Positions 45,737 through 54,526 of a stretch of DNA of 64,000 nucleotides are shown here, piece by piece. The DNA comes from Actinomycetota bacterium. GTDB taxonomy: Bacteria > Actinomycetota > Actinomycetes > Nanopelagicales > Nanopelagicaceae. The notes under the pieces were generated by a model that saw only the letters and a list, made by a program, of their open reading frames with translations, ran no database searches and was not told the origin of the DNA. The stretch lies in NCBI GenBank assembly GCA_026392845.1, contig JAPLBJ010000017.1, forward strand, positions 1 to 64,000. The letters are read 5' to 3'. The number at the start of each line of letters is the position of its first letter. Positions within the stretch are counted from its first letter, which is position 1. Position numbers and translations under genes: made by a program.

Positions 45737-46342
45737 ATGAGCTCTCCTGAGGTTTCACGTGAAACCCTCATCGAGCGATATTTTCCCGAGAGAAAAGATG
45801 AGATTGCTGCCTATTCGCGCCTCCTGATAGGGGCGGGAATCGAGCGAGGCCTCATTGGGCCCCGTGAAGGAGAGCGCATCTGGGAGCGCCATATCTTCAA
45901 CTGCCTTCCCATTATTAGCCTCCTCCCCCAAAAAAGCAGCCTCATAGATATTGGTTCAGGCGCTGGGTTGCCCGGAATAGTTATCGCCCTTGCTCGCCCA
46001 GATCTGAGTGTGAGCCTTATTGAACCCCTTGAGCGCAGACAAGATTTCCTTGAAGAGGCGATTGCTCCACTTGTTGCCAATGGGGCAAAAATCAAAGTCC
46101 TTCGTGGCCAAGCCCAAGATTTTAGGGAGCAGGCCCACTGTGTCACCGCCCGAGCAGTTGCGCCGCTGGAGAAGTTGCGCCGCATTAGTTGGCACCTCAT
46201 CAAGGTAGGTGGCTCCCTCCTTGCTATGAAGGGGGAATCAGCGCAGGAAGAGATGAAGAGCGTGAAGAATTCCATCCTCCACGAGATAACTCTTGAGGGT
46301 CTTGAGCTCGGTCGAATCGTTGAGCTACGCAAGGGTGGTTAG
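45737..46342 (+). CDS. rsmG: 16S rRNA m7G527 methyltransferase RsmG
   Basis: This 201-residue SAM methyltransferase modifies G527 of 16S rRNA. It has the SAM motif LIDIGSGAGLPGIVIALARP, LIEPLERRQDFLEEAI and TARAVAPLEKL. The N-terminus contains SPEVSRETLIERY, encoded across a perfect parS site (45751-45766). It ends 8 bp before parA. A ribosome binding site is not obvious, suggesting translation from the khpB transcript. Confidence 0.95.
   Translation: MSSPEVSRETLIERYFPERKDEIAAYSRLLIGAGIERGLIGPREGERIWERHIFNCLPIISLLPQKSSLIDIGSGAGLPGIVIALARPDLSVSLIEPLERRQDFLEEAIAPLVANGAKIKVLRGQAQDFREQAHCVTARAVAPLEKLRRISWHLIKVGGSLLAMKGESAQEEMKSVKNSILHEITLEGLELGRIVELRKGG
45751..45766. promoter_or_regulatory. parS: parS centromere site 1 (within rsmG)
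   Basis: GGTTTCACGTGAAACC is a perfect 16-bp palindrome that contains the GTTTCACGTGAAAC core of chromosomal parS. ParB should bind here, spread, and recruit ParA and condensin to segregate the origin. It is inside the rsmG coding sequence, about 1.5 kb upstream of parB and 4 kb from oriC. Confidence 0.93.
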
Positions 46343-46350
46343 ATAGCCGC

Positions 46351-47262
46351 GTGGATGATTCACGTGAAACCAAGAAAGTTATAGGCGTTCGCCGCCTCAA
46401 AGAGGCGATGGCTAAACCTGGCGCACTTCGCATCATCACCGTCGCTAATCAAAAAGGTGGCGTAGGCAAAACAACGACAACAGTGAATCTGGCGGCAGCC
46501 CTTTCTATGGGTGGTCTGCGCGTACTCGTTATTGACCTAGATCCACAGGGCAATGCCTCAACCGCCCTTGGGGTGGAGCATCTTGATAATGAGGGTATTT
46601 ATGAAGCCTTGATGGGCAAAGCAACAATGGAATCTGTTGTACAAAAAGTTGCTGGATTTCCCGCCCTTGAATGCATCTCATCTAATACTTCCCTTGCACA
46701 AGCCGAAATTGAATTAGTACCAATGGTTGCTCGCGAATTTCGTTTGCGCGAAGCAATCGAAGAGTTAGTGCAATTGCGCACCACACAAAATATTGCCTAC
46801 GACTACATATTTATTGATTGCCCACCAAGTCTTGGTCTATTAACAATAAATGCACTCACTGCTGCAAAAGAAATGTTGATTCCAATTCAATGCGAATATT
46901 ACGCACTTGAAGGTTTGTCACAACTTCTAAAAACATTTGAATTAGTAAAAAAGAGATTGAATATAGAATTAAAACTTTCCACATTTGTACTCACTATGTT
47001 TGATAGCAGAACACGACTAGCTAATGATGTCGCAGATGAAATTAGAAAACATTACCCAAATGAACTTATTAATATTCCTATACCGCGCGCAGTGCGTGTA
47101 TCGGAGGCACCAGGTTATAACCAAACTGTAATGACTTACGATGCATCATCACCTGGCGCGGTTGCATATATGCAAATAGCGCGGGAGTTGGCGGATCGCG
47201 GAAAACCATTTGATTCCAATGTAGTGAGCATCAATTACAAGCGCGAAGGTGAGATTGCATAA
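46351..47262 (+). CDS. parA: chromosome partitioning ATPase ParA
   Basis: This 303-residue deviant-Walker ATPase moves ParB-parS complexes. It has the signature VANQKGGVGKTTTTVNLAAAL (about 31-51), LVIDLDPQGNASTALG, YIFIDCPPSLGLLT and a switch region near residue 200. The start is GTG 46351; the first codons overlap a second parS-like site. It lacks the helix-turn-helix of plasmid ParA. Its stop overlaps the parB start. Confidence 0.96.
   Translation: MDDSRETKKVIGVRRLKEAMAKPGALRIITVANQKGGVGKTTTTVNLAAALSMGGLRVLVIDLDPQGNASTALGVEHLDNEGIYEALMGKATMESVVQKVAGFPALECISSNTSLAQAEIELVPMVAREFRLREAIEELVQLRTTQNIAYDYIFIDCPPSLGLLTINALTAAKEMLIPIQCEYYALEGLSQLLKTFELVKKRLNIELKLSTFVLTMFDSRTRLANDVADEIRKHYPNELINIPIPRAVRVSEAPGYNQTVMTYDASSPGAVAYMQIARELADRGKPFDSNVVSINYKREGEIA
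46357..46370. promoter_or_regulatory. parS: parS site 2 (start of parA, one mismatch)
   Basis: GATTCACGTGAAAC matches the 14-bp core GTTTCACGTGAAAC with one substitution. It lies in codons 3-7 of parA and is 0.6 kb from the perfect site, a spacing common for origin-proximal parS clusters. It may also allow ParB to influence parAB expression. Confidence 0.8.
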
Positions 47263-48122
47263 TGGCAAGACGTGGTGGACTCGGTACTAATTTAGATGCG
47301 TTGATTCCAACATCTCTCACTGTTGCAGGAAATGAAGTCGGTCAACAAAATGAAGTTCTAATTTCTTCTATCTCACCAAACCCACGCCAACCACGTAAAA
47401 ACTTTGATGAAGTTGCACTTAATGAATTAATTGCTTCGATAAAAGAAATTGGAATATTGCAACCACCTGTTGTTCGCCAAACATCACCAGGACGCTATGA
47501 ACTCATTATGGGAGAGCGTCGCTTCCGCGCCGCAAAAGCTGCAGGACTTACTTCAATTCCTGTAATCATTAGACAAACACCAGATAATGAATTATTGCGC
47601 GAAGCACTTATTGAAAATATTCACCGTAGCGAACTCAATCCACTTGAAGAAGGCGCTGCCTATTCACAATTACTTACTGATTTTAATTGCACACATGAAG
47701 AATTAGCGACAAAACTTGGTCGCTCTCGCCCATTAATCTCAAACATGATTCGTCTTATGAACTTGCCCACTTCGGTTCAACGATCTGTCGCATCAGGTTT
47801 GATTTCCGCAGGACACGCTCGCGCGCTACTTGGCCTAGCATCTGCTCAAGAGATTGAAGCACTCGCAAAAAGAATCATTTCCGAAGGACTAAGCGTGCGC
47901 TCTGTCGAAGAGATTATTACTTCTTCATCTCCTTCCAAAAGCGCTAAAAAGAAAGCGAAGAAGAACGCAACCCCTATCGAATTTAGTGAAATTGCCGATC
48001 GTATTGGCGACGCCCTCGACACTCGCGCAACAATTGAGGGAACTCCTGCAAAAGGCAAAATAATTATCGAATATGCAGGTATAGAAGATTTACAACGAAT
48101 TACAAAAGCAATAGAGGGTTAG
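47262..48122 (+). CDS. parB: chromosome partitioning protein ParB
   Basis: This 286-residue CTP-dependent DNA clamp binds parS. It has the ParB/Srx domain with NPRQPRKNFDEVALNELIASI, LIMGERRFRAAKAAG and LIENIHRSELNPLEEG. The helix-turn-helix is around EELATKLGRSRPLISNMIRL. A Lys-rich linker (SKSAKKKAKKN) leads to the dimerisation domain ending GKIIIEYAGIEDLQRITKAI. It overlaps the convergent aminotransferase by 4 bp at the 3' end. Confidence 0.96.
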   Translation: MARRGGLGTNLDALIPTSLTVAGNEVGQQNEVLISSISPNPRQPRKNFDEVALNELIASIKEIGILQPPVVRQTSPGRYELIMGERRFRAAKAAGLTSIPVIIRQTPDNELLREALIENIHRSELNPLEEGAAYSQLLTDFNCTHEELATKLGRSRPLISNMIRLMNLPTSVQRSVASGLISAGHARALLGLASAQEIEALAKRIISEGLSVRSVEEIITSSSPSKSAKKKAKKNATPIEFSEIADRIGDALDTRATIEGTPAKGKIIIEYAGIEDLQRITKAIEG

Positions 48123-49399
48123 TTCTTTAGCTCATATCCGCTATGGCGGCGCTCAATCTCTTGCTTTATGACCCCACCTAACGCCTTAACGCCTTCACGA
48201 ATTCGTTCGGGGGTTGGATAACAATATGAAAGGCGCATAGCCCAACTACCAAGTCCATCGGCATAAAAGGCAGTTCCTGGTACATAGGCAACCTTTGCAA
48301 CGATTGCTTTAGGCATCATTGCTTTTGTATCAATTTCCGGCGGCAATGTAACCCAAACATAGAAACCACCACCAGGTTTTGTCCATGTTGCAGAGGCAGG
48401 AAAATGTTCAGTGAGCGACTCAAGCATTGCATCACGGCGAACTTTATAAAGATTACAAAAACTAGCAATCTGATCACGCCATGGCTGATCTGCTAAGTAA
48501 TTAGAAATTGTTAGTTGAGTAAAGTTTGAAGGACACAAAATAGAAGACTCACTAGCAATAACTAATTTTTCTTTGAGTGATGGTGGAACAAGTGCCCAGC
48601 CAACGCGCAACCCAGGAGAGATTGTTTTAGAGAAAGAACCAAGATAAATAACATTCTCACTATCTTCGGCGCGCATTGCATCAGGAGATGGACGATCAAA
48701 ACCTAATAAACCGTAAGGATTATCTTCAACAACAAAAATCTCTTCCTTGCGACAGATTTCGAGAATCTCTGTACGGCGATCTGCCGGCAAGAGAACACCA
48801 GATGGATTTTGATAATTTGGAATCAAATACAAAAACTTTATTTTCCGTCCTTCAGCACGAACACTCTTGATTGCTTGACGCAGTGCTTCAGGGACCATTC
48901 CATTTGCATCTAACTCAACATGTACAACAGATGCTTCATATTGATGGAAAGTTCCAAGTGCACCCACGTATGACGGTGCTTCAACAAGTACAACGTCGCC
49001 CGGGTCGATAAAAATACGAGAAATCAGATCTAGTGCCTGTTGAGATCCTGTTGTAACAACAATGTCATCAGCATTAGCTCGAATTCCTTCGAGAGCCATC
49101 ACATCGCATATTTGTTCGCGCAATTTTGGATGGCCTTGACCACTTCCGTATTGCAGCGCTTCGGCGCCATTTATAGAAATTAAGTTATGAACAACATCGG
49201 CCATCATTCCCATTGGTAGCGCAGAAAGATTTGGCATTCCACCCGCAAGAGAAACAATTTCAGGACGCGAAGCAACAGCAAAGAGTGAACGGATTTCACT
49301 CGGCTGCATTCCAACAGCTCGGGCAGCAAATCGGCGTTCGAGGTGCTGTGGGTCGCCAGTTTGGAAACGTGACGTTAGCTCGCTCATGGCGCACATCAT
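48119..49399 (-). CDS. PLP-dependent aminotransferase (2-aminoadipate/MocR-like fold I)
   Basis: This 426-residue class I/II aminotransferase has VTTGSQQALDLISRIFI, LYLIPNYQNPSGVLLP, VVEDNPYGLLGF (Asp for PLP) and the Schiff-base Lys in YLGSFSKTISPGLRVGW. It lacks the GntR winged helix of MocR regulators. The closest type is the LysN/2-aminoadipate or aromatic/branched-chain aminotransferase group. Mycobacterium has no exact equivalent next to parB that I can name. Starts at 49399, 49396 or 49387 are all possible (MMCAMSELTS). Substrate undecided. Confidence 0.87.
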   Translation of the reverse strand: MMCAMSELTSRFQTGDPQHLERRFAARAVGMQPSEIRSLFAVASRPEIVSLAGGMPNLSALPMGMMADVVHNLISINGAEALQYGSGQGHPKLREQICDVMALEGIRANADDIVVTTGSQQALDLISRIFIDPGDVVLVEAPSYVGALGTFHQYEASVVHVELDANGMVPEALRQAIKSVRAEGRKIKFLYLIPNYQNPSGVLLPADRRTEILEICRKEEIFVVEDNPYGLLGFDRPSPDAMRAEDSENVIYLGSFSKTISPGLRVGWALVPPSLKEKLVIASESSILCPSNFTQLTISNYLADQPWRDQIASFCNLYKVRRDAMLESLTEHFPASATWTKPGGGFYVWVTLPPEIDTKAMMPKAIVAKVAYVPGTAFYADGLGSWAMRLSYCYPTPERIREGVKALGGVIKQEIERRHSGYELKN

Positions 49400-49432
49400 T
49401 CCACATAGTCACGTTTATGCGCGACGAGTTAT

Positions 49433-50431
49433 TTAGCGACGAATACCCGCGCTACGAAGATCAGATAAACGAAGTGTGCCCGTTTTTGCATCATCTTCAG
49501 CAGCTAAATAAAGTCGCTGAATCGCAATTACTAGGGCCTCAGCAATAACGTCACGAAAATCAGGGCGGCTCAGGCGCGATAAATCACCTTCATTGGAGAG
49601 GTAACCCAAATCAATTCTTACCGCAGGGGCTTTTGTAAGGCGTAACAAGTCCCAACTTTTTACATGTGTATGGCAATTTACTAAATCTGTTCTCGCACAA
49701 ATTTCACGCTGGACTACATTCGCGAAGCGTTCCCCCACTACAGAATGAATCCCATGTGCATCTGCTCCATAAAAATAAGTTGAACAACCATGAGCTAATT
49801 CATTTCTATAAGTATCTGTATTCAAAGAGATCATTAAATCGGCGCCACTTTTGTTTGTAAAAGCAATACGTTCTGTTTCGGTTGGATTATTTTTAGCTCC
49901 GCGAGAGAGAAAAACACTAGCGCCAAGTGCCAGTAAGCGACCTTCAGTTCTAACCGCAACATCATGGACAATGCTTTCATTGTCTCCACCGGCGGGATCT
50001 AAAACAATAACTTTATTAGCTAGTGCTGGCCCACGATTTTTTTGCACAGCACTTTCACGAAGTACGGAGGGCAATCCACCTGAAACAATTCGTGAAAGCC
50101 TAAGCAAGGCAATAATTGTTGCTGGTCCACACTTTCCATCAGATGTGATTCCTGCAGAGCGCTGAAATTCCTTTACGGCACTCTCTGTGCGCACTCCAAA
50201 AATTCCATCGACTCGTCCGCAATCGAAACCCATTTCTGTAAGCCTTGATTGCAAGGTCGCAACATCATCACCCCGTATCAATGGGGTTTCTTGTAAATAA
50301 AGTGAGCGATCTCCAAGTTTCCAGCGCGCCTCCTCTAGCGCACGCGAAGTTACTTCATCAATAACGCCCGTGATGTTGAGACCGCGTTGTTGTTGAAACG
50401 AACGTAACTCATCAGGAGAGAGCTCTTTCAT
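49433..50431 (-). CDS. cwlM: CwlM-like amidase-fold protein, predicted inactive
   Basis: This 332-residue protein has two peptidoglycan-binding-1 repeats (about 1-40 and 50-112, VATLQSRLTEMGFDCGRVDG) followed by an Amidase_3 domain (about 140-310). The zinc and catalytic residues of active amidases are lost: DPGHGG is DPAGGD (145-150), the SIHAN-type His is Asn204 in SLNTD, and the catalytic Glu is Asp274 in VRIDLGYLSN. There is no signal peptide. Its place beside trxA-trxB matches CwlM (Rv3915), a cytoplasmic, PknB-phosphorylated activator of MurA. I infer the same role here. Confidence 0.87.
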   Translation of the reverse strand: MKELSPDELRSFQQQRGLNITGVIDEVTSRALEEARWKLGDRSLYLQETPLIRGDDVATLQSRLTEMGFDCGRVDGIFGVRTESAVKEFQRSAGITSDGKCGPATIIALLRLSRIVSGGLPSVLRESAVQKNRGPALANKVIVLDPAGGDNESIVHDVAVRTEGRLLALGASVFLSRGAKNNPTETERIAFTNKSGADLMISLNTDTYRNELAHGCSTYFYGADAHGIHSVVGERFANVVQREICARTDLVNCHTHVKSWDLLRLTKAPAVRIDLGYLSNEGDLSRLSRPDFRDVIAEALVIAIQRLYLAAEDDAKTGTLRLSDLRSAGIRR

Positions 50432-50459
50432 AATTTCTCTCCTTCAATTCCAGAACTGA

Positions 50460-50783
50460 TTAAATAAAACCTTCGAGCTCTTTGAGAAGAGCAGGCTTTG
50501 GTTTTGCGCCAACGATTGACTTTACAATCTGGCCATTGTGAAAAAGATTCATTGTTGGAATTGATGTAATTCCATATTTGATAGCAATAGCTGACTCTTC
50601 ATCAGTATTGAGTTTTACAATCTTGATCTTGTCGCCATGCTCATTTGAAATTTCTTCAAGGATTGGTCCAACTGCGCGGCATGGCCCACACCATTCTGCC
50701 CAAAAATCAACGAGAACTGGGGTCGTGCTCTTGAGTACAACTTCATCAAAATTAGCTGTCGTTACTGCAGTTGTGCCGGCCAT
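50460..50783 (-). CDS. trxA: thioredoxin
   Basis: This 107-residue disulfide reductase has the active site FWAEWCGPCRAVGP and the cis-Pro in GITSIPTMNLFHNGQ. It is a single-domain cytosolic protein. It lies 39 bp downstream of trxB on the same strand, before cwlM, which is the standard actinobacterial trxB-trxA-cwlM order. Confidence 0.97.
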   Translation of the reverse strand: MAGTTAVTTANFDEVVLKSTTPVLVDFWAEWCGPCRAVGPILEEISNEHGDKIKIVKLNTDEESAIAIKYGITSIPTMNLFHNGQIVKSIVGAKPKPALLKELEGFI

Positions 50784-50822
50784 GATTACTCCTTGGATTT
50801 AGATGTGTCTACGGATTGAACT

Positions 50823-51752
50823 TTAGTGGTGCGAGAGAAATTTTTCAGCATCAAGGGCTGCCTGACAGCCTGATCCTGCAGCAGTAATTGCCTGTCGATA
50901 GGTGTGATCAACCAAATCTCCACACGCAAAAACTCCTGGCAGATTTGTACGCGTTGATCTTCCTTCAACTTTCACATAGCCCTCACCATCGAGATCTATC
51001 TGAGTGGTTATTAGTTCACTACGAGGAATATGTCCGATAGCAACAAAGAGACCGGTGAAATCACGAGTACTCACTGATCCATCTAGAGTGTTTCGTAACT
51101 GAAGTGCTTCTACTTTTTCGGCGCCGAGAACATCAGTGACTTCTGTATTCCATAAAAATTCAATCTTCGGATTTGCGTGCGCGCGATCAGCCATAATTTT
51201 TGAAGCGCGCAAAGAGTCGCGACGATGAATCAAAACAACTTTATCTGCAAATTTTGTTAGAAAAGTAGCTTCTTCTATTGCAGAGTCACCACCGCCGACA
51301 ACAGCAATTGTTTGATTGCGAAAGAAGAAACCATCACATGTGGCACACCATGAAACACCGCGCCCAGATAACCTTTTTTCATTTACTAATCCGATTTCAC
51401 GATAGGCAGAACCCATCGCCAAAATTACAGATTTTGCTTTTATAGTATTTCCGGATCCATCTTTTAGAACTTTGATATCGCCAGAGAGATCCATTTCAAC
51501 AATATCGTCGGTGACAAGTTCACTACCAAAACGTGCAGCTTGTTTGCGCATTGAATCCATAAGATCAGGACCCATCACACCATCAACAAAACCAGGAAAA
51601 TTTTCAACCTCAGTTGTATTCATAAGCGCCCCACCTGCGGTGACCGAGCCTTCATAAATCAGTGGTGATAGTTGCGCGCGTGAAGCATAAATTGCTGCCG
51701 TGTATCCAGCAGGTCCAGAACCAACAATGACAACTTCTCTAACATCACTCAT
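50823..51752 (-). CDS. trxB: thioredoxin reductase
   Basis: This 309-residue flavoenzyme reduces thioredoxin with NADPH. It has the FAD fold [20 protein letters not shown], the redox pair in [13 protein letters not shown] (Cys-Ala-Thr-Cys), an NADPH fold [15 protein letters not shown] and the C-terminal [21 protein letters not shown]. It is low-molecular-weight type, matching thioredoxin next door. Confidence 0.97.
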   Translation of the reverse strand: MSDVREVVIVGSGPAGYTAAIYASRAQLSPLIYEGSVTAGGALMNTTEVENFPGFVDGVMGPDLMDSMRKQAARFGSELVTDDIVEMDLSGDIKVLKDGSGNTIKAKSVILAMGSAYREIGLVNEKRLSGRGVSWCATCDGFFFRNQTIAVVGGGDSAIEEATFLTKFADKVVLIHRRDSLRASKIMADRAHANPKIEFLWNTEVTDVLGAEKVEALQLRNTLDGSVSTRDFTGLFVAIGHIPRSELITTQIDLDGEGYVKVEGRSTRTNLPGVFACGDLVDHTYRQAITAAGSGCQAALDAEKFLSHH

Positions 51753-51782
51753 ATATTCACCATAACCCTAATTTATCTCCTT

Positions 51783-53420
51783 TTATTCCACGCTCTTGTT
51801 GCGACCCATAAATGAGGCGACCAACTCTTTACCCATTGAAACCTCTTCAATACGCAGCAATCGAGCAGTGAAGAAGAAACCAATAAAACTAATAACCATC
51901 ACAAAAAGTAGTTCTAGCGCTCGTATTCCAGAGGAACTATTTGCACCTACCCAATCAAAATAGATCGAGATTGCAAAGAGAGGGACCATTGCAATTAGTG
52001 AGGCAAGTAATAAGCGAAAATGTTGTGGCGCAAAATCTCGCAGCGCTAGTTTCCCAATATGGCGCTTGAGAAGAAAGAGTGTGATGAAGAGCCCAACCAA
52101 ATAGCTAATTGAGAAAGCTGCACCTAATCCCACGGTTACCCATTTGTTTTGAAGAGTTGATAAAAATAAATAAGAGAGCCCAACCGAAATAACGTTTATG
52201 ACAAGGATTGAGCTCACCTGAGTGCGGGTATCTTCAAAGGCGTTGAACCCTCGTATTAAAATTAAGTTGATAGAAAATGCAACAAGTCCAAAACTAAGAG
52301 CGGATAAGACGTAACCGATATAGCGAGAATCGTCTGATCCGATACCAAAAAATAGCACCTCTGTAATTAGTGGACCGAATAACAATAATGCAACTGCGCT
52401 GGGCACAGTTATTACGCCGACCATGCGAATAGCACGCACCAATTGTTCACGAACTTCATCTACCTTTTTATCTATAGCAAGGCGCGATAGATGTGGAAGC
52501 ATTGCAGTAACTATAGAAATTGTGACAATTGAATATGGCAATAACATGATGAGGTATGCATTACTAAACGGTGTGACTCCAACACCCGTTGTTATGCCAT
52601 CTTTTGCACTTCGAACAGCAGCGCTAGTTGCAACATTGACAGTTACCAAATAACCAACTTGTGAGATAAATACATAAAGTAGCGTCCAGCCAGCTAACGT
52701 AAATGACTTTCCTAATCCTTGAATCCCCCACATGGGACGAATGCGAATTCCAGATCTATAAACAACAGGAATGAGAATCAGCGCTTGTACAACTATTGCA
52801 AAAGTTGTGCCCCAACCCAGTATTTGTATTTGCGCATCTGTAATTGTTGCAACAGTGAGTGCAGGTGAGTAATAAAGTACTGCTCCAAATATTACAATTC
52901 CAACAATATTATTAGCTATTGGCGCCCACATAAGAGGGCCAAATGAGCCACGTGAATTAGCCACTTGGCCTAACATTGTAAATAAACCCAAGAAGAAAAT
53001 TTGTGGCAAGCAATAACGAGTAAATGCGATTGCGATATCGCGCTCATGTTCAAAGCCAGAGGTAAAGAACTCGGGTGCATATAAACGAACCAAAAACGGA
53101 GCAAAAATTACACCAATAGCAACCAGAGCTAACAAAATAATTGAAATGGTAGTAACTAAACGTGAAGCAAATGCGTGACCACCATCTTCATCATTGAACG
53201 AGCGCACAAGTTGTGGAACAAAGATTGCTGTTAGAGCGCCACCAACTAATAAGTTATAAAGAATATTTGGCATTGTATTCGCGACGTTGTACGTATCGGC
53301 CAAAAGCGCCGTACCCAATACAGCCACAATAAGTAAACCGCGAATAAATCCTGTTATACGGGAGAGAATTGTTCCGACCGCCATGATGCCCGATGCGCGA
53401 TAAAGGTCCTGAGATTTCAC
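51783..53420 (-). CDS. murJ: lipid II flippase MurJ (MviN)
   Basis: This 545-residue multi-pass protein (about 14 helices) flips lipid II for peptidoglycan synthesis. It has the family pattern SGIMAVGTILSRITGFIRGLL at the start, FVPQLVRSFNDEDGGHAFAS, FSNAYLIMLLPYSIVTISIVTAMLP and a charged central cavity. The ORF track starts at 53501. I prefer GTG 53420, because GGAGGT precedes it by seven bases and it overlaps the upstream stop as GTGA. The large C-terminal kinase-like domain of Mycobacterium MviN is absent. Confidence 0.93.
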   Translation of the reverse strand: MKSQDLYRASGIMAVGTILSRITGFIRGLLIVAVLGTALLADTYNVANTMPNILYNLLVGGALTAIFVPQLVRSFNDEDGGHAFASRLVTTISIILLALVAIGVIFAPFLVRLYAPEFFTSGFEHERDIAIAFTRYCLPQIFFLGLFTMLGQVANSRGSFGPLMWAPIANNIVGIVIFGAVLYYSPALTVATITDAQIQILGWGTTFAIVVQALILIPVVYRSGIRIRPMWGIQGLGKSFTLAGWTLLYVFISQVGYLVTVNVATSAAVRSAKDGITTGVGVTPFSNAYLIMLLPYSIVTISIVTAMLPHLSRLAIDKKVDEVREQLVRAIRMVGVITVPSAVALLLFGPLITEVLFFGIGSDDSRYIGYVLSALSFGLVAFSINLILIRGFNAFEDTRTQVSSILVINVISVGLSYLFLSTLQNKWVTVGLGAAFSISYLVGLFITLFLLKRHIGKLALRDFAPQHFRLLLASLIAMVPLFAISIYFDWVGANSSSGIRALELLFVMVISFIGFFFTARLLRIEEVSMGKELVASFMGRNKSVE

Positions 53421-54526
53421 TTCTTTGACCTCCGAATTCTTCGAACGCTTTGTGCGACAGCTGCAAGGAAGAGAATAATCGCTGCTCCAGTTGTAAACCA
53501 CGCTACTCGCGTATCAATGACTGTGAGATTTAGCGAGAGCATTGCTGGCTCGCCAACATTATTACCTTTGCTATCTGTTAGTTGAGCTTCAATGGTGGTG
53601 TTTCCAGGTGCAACGACACTGACATCCATCGACAATTGTAATTTTGAATTTGCAGCAATTGTAATGTCGCGAATATTTGGTGTGTAAGCCTTGAAATTAT
53701 CGGGTGTGAGCCACAGATCTAGAGTGATAGGCACAGGATATTTATTAGTGATGGTGACAGGAACTTTTACTTCTGCAGATGTAAGTCTGTATTTACCCTC
53801 GTTAACGCTTATTTTACCAACTTCATTCTTTACAGTTTTTGTTGCTTGTAAAGAAAAATAATTACGATTTTCACGATTGAGAGAAGGTGATAAAAGAATC
53901 GCCAATTTTGCTCGAAGTGCTTTCAATTCAGCATCATCGACAACCCTAGATAACTCTGTAAGACGTTGCCTATTTTTGGTATAGCTAACTTTTTGCAAAT
54001 TACTCAAGCGAGATACTGCTTTTGTAGGAGTAAAACTTGGACGGGTTGAAACCAAACGGATCAAATTCTTACTAAGGGATTCATTGCCATATGAAAAATA
54101 CATTTTGAGTTCGCTAGGCGCTAATCGCTTAGCGAGCTTTATATCTGGGTTTCCATAAGCAAGGGCAACGACTTGGTTGCGAGAAGTTACATATCGCAAT
54201 TGTGTAATCCAACTAAGGGCAATATCACTTCCGACGCCAGGATCCTCGTTTACTAACGAATACTTATTGGTCATCGCAACCACTTCATCAACCAGAGCGG
54301 GATCAATAATCCATGTTCGATTAGTTTTTATCGGCACATAAACAAGTGCTCCAAGTCGCCCTGTTGGTGACAAACTTTGTGCCAATAAGTCATCCCTAAA
54401 AAAGCCATCAAAATTTCTATGGGTAACTTCTGTTACTACAACAAATTCATTTTCAATAGCTGTAGCGGGAGGTATGGAGATTGCAACAATCAAAATTGTC
54501 GCTAGAAAAGTCAGAAACTTTTTCAT
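53417..54526 (-). CDS. secreted/membrane-anchored DUF6049-like protein
   Basis: This 369-residue protein has a signal peptide (MKKFLTFLATILIVAISIPP, cleavage near ATA-IE) and one C-terminal membrane helix (about 342-360, AWFTTGAAIILFLAAVAQSV) with a basic tail, so most of it should lie outside the membrane. A beta-rich domain near residues 245-330 resembles a CARDB/Ig-like fold (VPVTITNKYPVPITLDLW). Its position between the Nudix gene and murJ matches Rv3909-type DUF6049 proteins. It is much shorter than the ~800-residue mycobacterial form. Function unknown; cell-envelope biogenesis is likely from context. Confidence 0.72.
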   Translation of the reverse strand: MKKFLTFLATILIVAISIPPATAIENEFVVVTEVTHRNFDGFFRDDLLAQSLSPTGRLGALVYVPIKTNRTWIIDPALVDEVVAMTNKYSLVNEDPGVGSDIALSWITQLRYVTSRNQVVALAYGNPDIKLAKRLAPSELKMYFSYGNESLSKNLIRLVSTRPSFTPTKAVSRLSNLQKVSYTKNRQRLTELSRVVDDAELKALRAKLAILLSPSLNRENRNYFSLQATKTVKNEVGKISVNEGKYRLTSAEVKVPVTITNKYPVPITLDLWLTPDNFKAYTPNIRDITIAANSKLQLSMDVSVVAPGNTTIEAQLTDSKGNNVGEPAMLSLNLTVIDTRVAWFTTGAAIILFLAAVAQSVRRIRRSKK

